Origin: Pseudeuparius sepicola
Lineage: Eukaryota > Arthropoda > Insecta > Coleoptera > Anthribidae
Length of the DNA: 64,000 bases
Assembly (NCBI GenBank): GCA_963920635.1
Contig: OY987304.1
Location: forward strand, 34,658,365 to 34,722,364
Reading direction: 5' to 3'
The notes beneath the pieces are model-generated. The model had not been told where the DNA came from, searched no databases, and saw only the letters and a program-made list of their open reading frames with translations. The number at the start of each line of letters is the position of its first letter. Position 1 is the stretch's first letter. The position numbers and the translations under genes were made by a program. Positions 59,801 to 64,000 of the stretch are shown here, one piece after another.

Positions 59801-62367
59801 GATAGCGAGTTTTCTCTTTAAAGGAGTTGGGACAAATTTTGTAAGAGTAGAAAAGAAAAAGCGATACGTCCGGCAACGCCGAGGGCAACGCTGAACAAGG
59901 AATCGAGGGGAAGCGATAGCGGTCCGTGATACTGACTACGTTTATCTCGTGACAACTCGATCGGATTGAAATGGATCTGATTGAGTTATGTCAAATCTTT
60001 TATAATCCTACGTTTACATCATCAGTATTGAATCCTACGGTTTTCAATCCTCTCTAGGCACATTAACTTATTATACTTATTCCACAGTAGGTTGGTGCAC
60101 ATTCTAGCCAACTTCTGTTTGGAAATAGCGGCTTGACTTGAAATTTTAAATATGATTGAATTTCAATCTGTAGGGTTTACGCCGCCTATTTGAATCCGCT
60201 CCAGTGAATTCAAACCTCTCTCAATCGGATCGAACGCGTAGAGATAAACCTAGTCATACATCATACCCAGATGGGTCATGAACACCTAGCTGCGGGCGCT
60301 GGTTTTAGGGGTCCTAGTAGGGTTTTAAAAAAATATTTTTAACCTTAATAACTTTTTTATTGCAGATCCGTAACAAGCGCATTTTTCCCCAGCTGCCCTT
60401 AAAATGTCTGTATTTATCAAAGATACACCCTGTATAACTGACAATATGAACTAAAATAGGGATTGGTCGACAAGAGATTTTTTGGCCGATACCATTGCTT
60501 TTACGAATAAGTTTTCCAACCGATGCGAGTAACTTTTTGTTTATACCACAGATACTTACTCCAAGACTCATTATGAATAAATCTCGGAATGAATTGCGAG
60601 GAGTAGGTAATATTTAAATGTTTCTTTTGTAATACTAGCAAAAGGTTTAGTAAATTTAAAAGTAGTTACCTGGTACATATTATTTACACAAAATAATGAT
60701 ATATAGAATAGTAACAGTAAAAATTAAAGGCAGATAAAATCTTGTATTGGTCATTGCCAAATCAGTCTATAATGCGAGTAACTGATAGCACAATACCTGG
60801 GCAGAAGCCATAAAAAGGTTGTAAACCCTGGGCGCGCGAGTATCGAGTGATCTGAGAGAAATTAGTAAATGTAAAAATTTAAATATTACATCCATTTATG
60901 TCAAAAATAAAAATTAAGTATATTCAGTACAGTAATAAAAACGACTATAATGTTTGATGGGGACCTTTAGACAGGTATAGAGGGCTTCAGAATCAAAAAA
61001 AGATGTTACGGTATATGGGTCACCCTGTAGACCCGAATAACTTGGCAAGGAAAGCCCAAATCGAAAAATTTTATATTGAAAAACACCCCTTAAAACCACC
61101 TGCCAAACACCCCTTTAAAGTATTTACTATACATTCTGACTCACCCTGTATAACATGAATATATATAATCATTGAAAAATCGAAAAATCTACAAGGTGTT
61201 CCATCCAAAAAACATAAATTTGCTATATATCTCCGAAACGTGACATTCTATTATTCTTCTGAATACATATCTCAAATCGCTAGAAAATTTAATAAAATTT
61301 CAAATTTTCTACTTTTTTTCTAAATTCAAAAACAAACAAGTTAGAATGTTACGTGCACAACCCTGTACTTTATTCACTAAGTGTACACTCTTAGAATCAA
61401 TCACCCAGCTTAACAGTTATGACAGATTTACCTATATAGAACGATTTTTTTAGGTCTACTACTACGATTTTCTGACACTGCGCTACGCAGAAAAAATGTA
61501 GGAAGCAAAAAAAACATGGCAATTTTGGATAGCTAGGTGACACTAAAACGAAAATCGGCATCCAAGGCAATATAAAAGAAACTCGCAAAATTATTAATAA
61601 GAAGCCGTAGCTTGTTTATTGAAAGAGATAGAAGAAAACTTTTCTATTGAAAATTGATGCAACGCGTGTTCAAATAAGATAATTTCAGAAAATTACACGG
61701 GGCCCAAAAACATCATTCTATAAAAATTATTGTGCTGGGATTCCAAAAAACCCTCCAAATTCAATTACCGAATGATTTATTGGGATTTGGATAATATATT
61801 AATCTTACATGCAAATTGTTTTTGCAAATTTATTATTAAGATCCTGACAAATCAATAAGTCACTTCACTTACCCACTATAGAAGGCAAATCTTCGACAAT
61901 ACCATCATCACTACCACTGCAGTTAATCAAATCGGCGGTAGAAGCCGTAGCTTGACTTTCTCGACTCTCCTGACTCAAATATGTCGAAACGGTATCTAAG
62001 CTTGGTCTGCGTCCGGACTTTGTGCTGCTACTGTCTGCATCTAACAATATTCTATTCTCATTTGATCGAGATGGGGATGTATTCGCCGATTTATGACCTA
62101 CAGCAGTAAAAACGTAAATTAACCTATGTGAAATAAGTAGGTACAAAATTTACTCACTGAAAATGTTCAGGTTGTTTAAAATAGCCCTCGCCAAATTAGC
62201 AGGTGTTGTTTCATTACTGCTTTTAGTTTTCCCACTAGACTTTTTCTTGCTTGCAGTCTTTTTGGTATTTTCTGTGGCATTTAAGGCAGCACTGCTACCA
62301 ATCACCTTACTTTGATTCTGGGAATGATTTGCCGACTGAGATTTTCTTATATCTACATTTCGCCGAC
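47841..62367 (-). CDS. dx: Deltex E3 ubiquitin ligase, last four coding exons (5' part outside)
   Basis: Exons in transcript order: 62367-62158, 62097-61873, 56938-56599, 48174-47841. The phases join cleanly, giving 368 aa to the stop. The first two encode a Ser/Lys-rich linker. The third carries the RING finger (CPLCRQPL, PCNHVLHLDC, CAVCGC) and the hallmark GEKHGNQPPGSMEW, entering the Deltex C-terminal domain (GYQNYRTIQIVY). The fourth completes that domain (SGIQGLDHPNPGREYY, GFPRVAYLPDSTKGR, WQRKLIFTITRSNTTG). Deltex binds Notch and ubiquitylates targets, and this C-terminal domain binds NAD+/ADP-ribose in studied homologues. The N-terminal WWE domains expected upstream lie beyond the window or are hidden. 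Introns of 8.4 and 4.9 kb are filled with transposons. Confidence 0.93.
48175..51381. other. Deltex intron, left part
   Basis: No exon, RNA gene or matched terminal repeats seen. Scattered short open frames only. Confidence 0.45.
51382..53568. mobile_element. 2.2-kb ATAGGGTACTTG-family transposon carrying SWIM remnants
   Basis: ATAGGGTACTTGCAC at the left and CAAGTTCCCTAT at the right are inverted repeats with TA outside both. They match the ends of the non-autonomous copies at 36199 and 44764. The left interior holds the broken SWIM-type frame at 51481-52225. The right half is AT-rich and non-coding. It is the only copy here with protein remnants and may derive from the family's coding member or have captured a gene fragment. 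Confidence 0.75.
51481..52225 (+). pseudogene. Broken SWIM zinc-finger protein fragment
   Basis: Three pieces lie in the same orientation. 51481-51744 includes FGNMGFWLEYFVFYGIAAVS. 51819-51910 reads LPKLDVFIVSDYFTNSKLYN then SAEIRRVK, ending at a GT donor. 51971-52225 contains ICPEHKVRYKNYAV and the SWIM-type signature ECLDCAASQGSCKHSVAFL (CxC...CxH) with LHRHSR. The order matches arthropod proteins that combine SWIM with a YqaJ-like nuclease. No YqaJ part is seen. Stops separate the pieces, and the last splice is out of phase by one frame. Confidence 0.7.
55308..56175 (+). mobile_element. 868-bp deleted mariner-type transposon
   Basis: The terminal repeats AAGGGTGTTTTTTTTAGAGG are followed by CGGAG or TGGAG. 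TA flanks both ends. The insertion point GGAAG-TA-GATGGG is intact in the opposite arm of the host foldback (54670-54682), so the empty site is visible. Confidence 0.93.
55420..56074 (+). pseudogene. Mariner-family transposase, internally deleted and frameshifted
   Basis: It starts MTRLTPEQRLQIVQNYSEK. An early frameshift in an A-run near 55478 is followed by the helix-turn-helix part (EFYGAHNRPSKRLNRETMDR). The centre is missing. A later frame shows the catalytic region DMWFQQDGATCHT and PRSCDLTPLDYFLWSYVKSH, and the frame closes with MPEIIFKH and a stop. Length is about 655 nt against over 1 kb expected. It cannot encode an active enzyme. Confidence 0.9.
57621..57778. repeat. 80-bp tandem duplication
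   Basis: TTTTTTGTCGAGTCTTTTAC and its extension through CGGAGTA-CT...CTACCTAC to a poly-T repeats as TTTTTGTCAAATCTTTTGCG. Two units diverged by about 15 %. Confidence 0.8.
58007..58156 (-). pseudogene. Mariner/Tc1-type transposase fragment
   Basis: The minus-strand frame holds RFSLNVWARIVNDNLVGPHI and YPDFLGNYLEHFL. This is the segment between the first two catalytic aspartates in the transposase type also seen at 498-800. Flanking parts of the frame are unrelated. Confidence 0.7.
59114..59715. mobile_element. 602-bp piggyBac-like MITE with GTACGGCA motifs
   Basis: TTAA precedes CCCATTCGGGACAG. The right end, in reverse, is CCCATTCAGGACAG, flanked by ATAA (one base off TTAA). TGTACGGCA or TGCCGTAC occurs four times in the right half in both orientations. 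A direct repeat of about 26 bp (ACGAAG-TAG-GA-TTTTCTCT) flanks at 59088 and 59796. Confidence 0.7.
59933..60256. mobile_element. 330-bp MITE, copy 2
   Basis: Near-identical to 11535-11864. TGACTACGTTTATCTC at the left, and the right end has one change (GAGATAAACCTAGTCA). Confidence 0.85.
60260..61872. other. Deltex intron, right part
   Basis: No exon seen. A CAGGGTGTATCTTTGATAA end (minus, near 60431) resembles GAGGGTGTATCTTTGATAAG at 57075 in inverse orientation. These may be two ends of one invaded element. CACCCTGTA words near 61022 and 61144 are isolated. Confidence 0.4.
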
Positions 62368-62861
62368 CTAAAAAAATAGTTTTGCTCTACAACTTTATAC
62401 ATTGTCAATAATTATTATTTTCGTAACTCCCCTACGTATTTAAGGACACAATTATTTAGCAATCCTTATTTCTAGTCATAGGTCGTACATTCGACACTAC
62501 AGTGTCGAATTCAGTTATTTTTCTTTACTGGCAGATTTTTAAAGCTTTGGCCTGTGCACTACATTAATATCATTTAATCCTAGTGTATTCACCAGAATTA
62601 AACAAATGATCATGTATAAAAATAAATAAAATGATTTAAAACCATAACATGTATTTGAAATGTACAGTATCTCCACAGTAAGAGTCAATAAGAGAGAAAA
62701 CTTTTTTCCTGCTCCCTCCCCCGTGAGTTTACTTTACATGCTCGCCAAGAGGTCCGAAAGCAAAAGTGAAATGTTCGAGGTGCCCTGTTGCTAGGTACAA
62801 GTAGTGGTTGCTAAGTACAAAAAGTATTGCCTAGCAACAATGCAACGATTGTTCAGCAAGG

Positions 62862-63246
62862 TACGGAAGCGCAGAGAGGCCACCTATGACAAAAAATGAC
62901 TTTTAACTCGAAATTATTCCAACTTTTAACTCAGAATTATTCGGAGTTGTAAGTCGGAATTCCGACATGTAACTCGGAATAATTCCGACTTGTAACTCGA
63001 AATAATTCCAACTTTTTCTTAGTATAATTCCGAGGTAAAAGTCGGAATTATTCTGAGTTACAAGTCGGAATTATTCCAAGTTACAAGTCGGAATTTCGAC
63101 TTAGAAGTCAGAATTCCGAGTTACATGTTGGAATTCCGACTTACAACTCGGAATTCTGAGTTGGAAGTCAGAATTCTGAGTTACAAGTCGGAATATAACG
63201 CCGAGAAATTTTTTTTTTGTCACAGGTGGCCTATCTGCGCTTCTGT
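62862..63246. mobile_element. Foldback element built of AAGTCGGAATTCCGA repeats
   Basis: The end repeats GGAAGCGCAGAGAGGCCACC and, reversed, GAAGCGCAGATAGGCCACCT enclose about 15 copies of a 20-bp self-complementary unit, roughly AAGTCGGAATTCCGAGTTAC (62907-63193). The direct repeats AGCAAGG (62855-62861 and 63247-63253) flank the whole as a 7-bp target duplication. Confidence 0.88.
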
Positions 63247-63383
63247 AGCAAGGACCTTAAAACCATCAATAAAATATATGTAGCAACTTAAAACTGGCAT
63301 CAAATTTAATATGTTTCACATTGATTGTTTTATAAACTGTTTTTTTTTATTATTTTTCGGTGTCAAATAATGTGGCTAATAGC

Positions 63384-63775
63384 AATGTCAAGCAGCAGTG
63401 AACATAGCGCTGGGTTAAAAGCATCCGGATAGTAAACCGTAGGTCATGGGTTCGAGTCCCACACAAAACCAAAGTTTTTTTATTTATTTTTTATTATTGC
63501 TGCATTCTACTTCTTATATTTATTACTGATTTTAACTTTTGTTAATTGAGCAATGGATATTTTGAATATTATTACTCACAATCTACTCCAATTAAAATTA
63601 CCTATACGAACTTCTCGGAAGCAGGAAAAAATATAATACATTGCACGATGCGTAAGCTCTTTTTTGGCCTCGGAGGTTTTTAAGAACCGAGGCAAGGCGG
63701 GCGTTGCCTAGGTCCTTAAACAACCTCCTCGGCCAAAAAAGTGGGATTATGCATCTTGCAATGTAAATAGGTAAC
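63384..63775 (+). mobile_element. tRNA-headed SINE-like element with hairpin tail, copy 2
   Basis: A tRNA-like head at 63395-63470 has B-box GGGTTCGAGTCCC. The body shares ATTACTCACAATCTACTCCA with 36583-36935. The tail hairpin 63650-63765 has arms GATGCGTAAGCTC...TTTTTTGGCC and GGCCAAAAAAGTGGGATTAT. Confidence 0.75.
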
Positions 63776-63898
63776 TATTATTGTACATTTTACGGAGAAA
63801 AAGCCCACTTGATAAAAAGTTTTGGTTGTATTTCAAGTGAGGTTGCCATGGAGAAACTTAACACTTAACGGGTGTCCATAAAAAAAAAAATAAAATTT

Positions 63899-64000
63899 TT
63901 AGGAAGCGGCTATTTATACGTCCATTGTGTATGAAAGTCGGTATACCTCTTGCGCTCTCATTGGCGAGTTAAATCACTTCACTTCTTTGGACATACAAGT
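63899..64000. repeat. Repeat with GGCTATTTATACGTCC end, copy 2, cut by window edge
   Basis: Matches 34793-34900 and runs to the window end. Confidence 0.75.

Noticed and set aside
62907..63193. CRISPR-like array
   Set aside because: Units are contiguous and self-complementary without unique spacers, and the context is eukaryotic.

Overview
The window reads as nuclear DNA of an insect. Its genes are split by GT-AG introns, the intergenic DNA is AT-rich, there is a nuclear tRNA with a Pol III T-run, and transposon remnants are dense. The order is uncertain.

I reconstructed four protein genes exon by exon. (1) A complete 16-exon gene on the minus strand (9679 to 1677) encodes an 857-aa QRICH2-like DUF4795 protein of the sperm-flagellum type. 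(2) A 7-exon cytosolic sulfotransferase lies on the plus strand (about 12.26-31.36 kb). Its introns are packed with foldback elements, and intron 4 holds a tRNA-Arg(ACG) gene. (3) A two-exon ASCC1 homologue (KH plus 2H-phosphoesterase domains) lies on the plus strand (34046-37979). (4) The last four exons of deltex (RING plus Deltex C-terminal domain) lie on the minus strand (62367 to 47841), and its 5' exons are beyond the right edge. These genes belong to unrelated pathways and I see no operon-like relation between them.

The rest is repeats. At least eight large foldback elements with CAGNGTG-type ends sit at TA sites. Three of them share an internal block although their ends differ. There are also hAT-like, TTAA-site and other MITEs, a tRNA-headed SINE-like family, a decayed mariner nested in a foldback arm, and fragments of Tc1/mariner and Gypsy-type proteins.

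The most unusual signals are these. Five tiny palindromic insertions of 25-36 bp are each flanked by an exact 7-8 bp target duplication. An apparently intact hammerhead ribozyme core sits between 95-bp inverted repeats, with a second decayed copy nearby. A three-copy TIR family (ends A-T-R-GGG-W-ACTTG) has one 2.2 kb member that carries a broken SWIM zinc-finger reading frame. Two arrays are built of self-complementary short repeats.

Coordinates of coding exons are exact where splice phase could be checked. Ends of decayed repeats are approximate.
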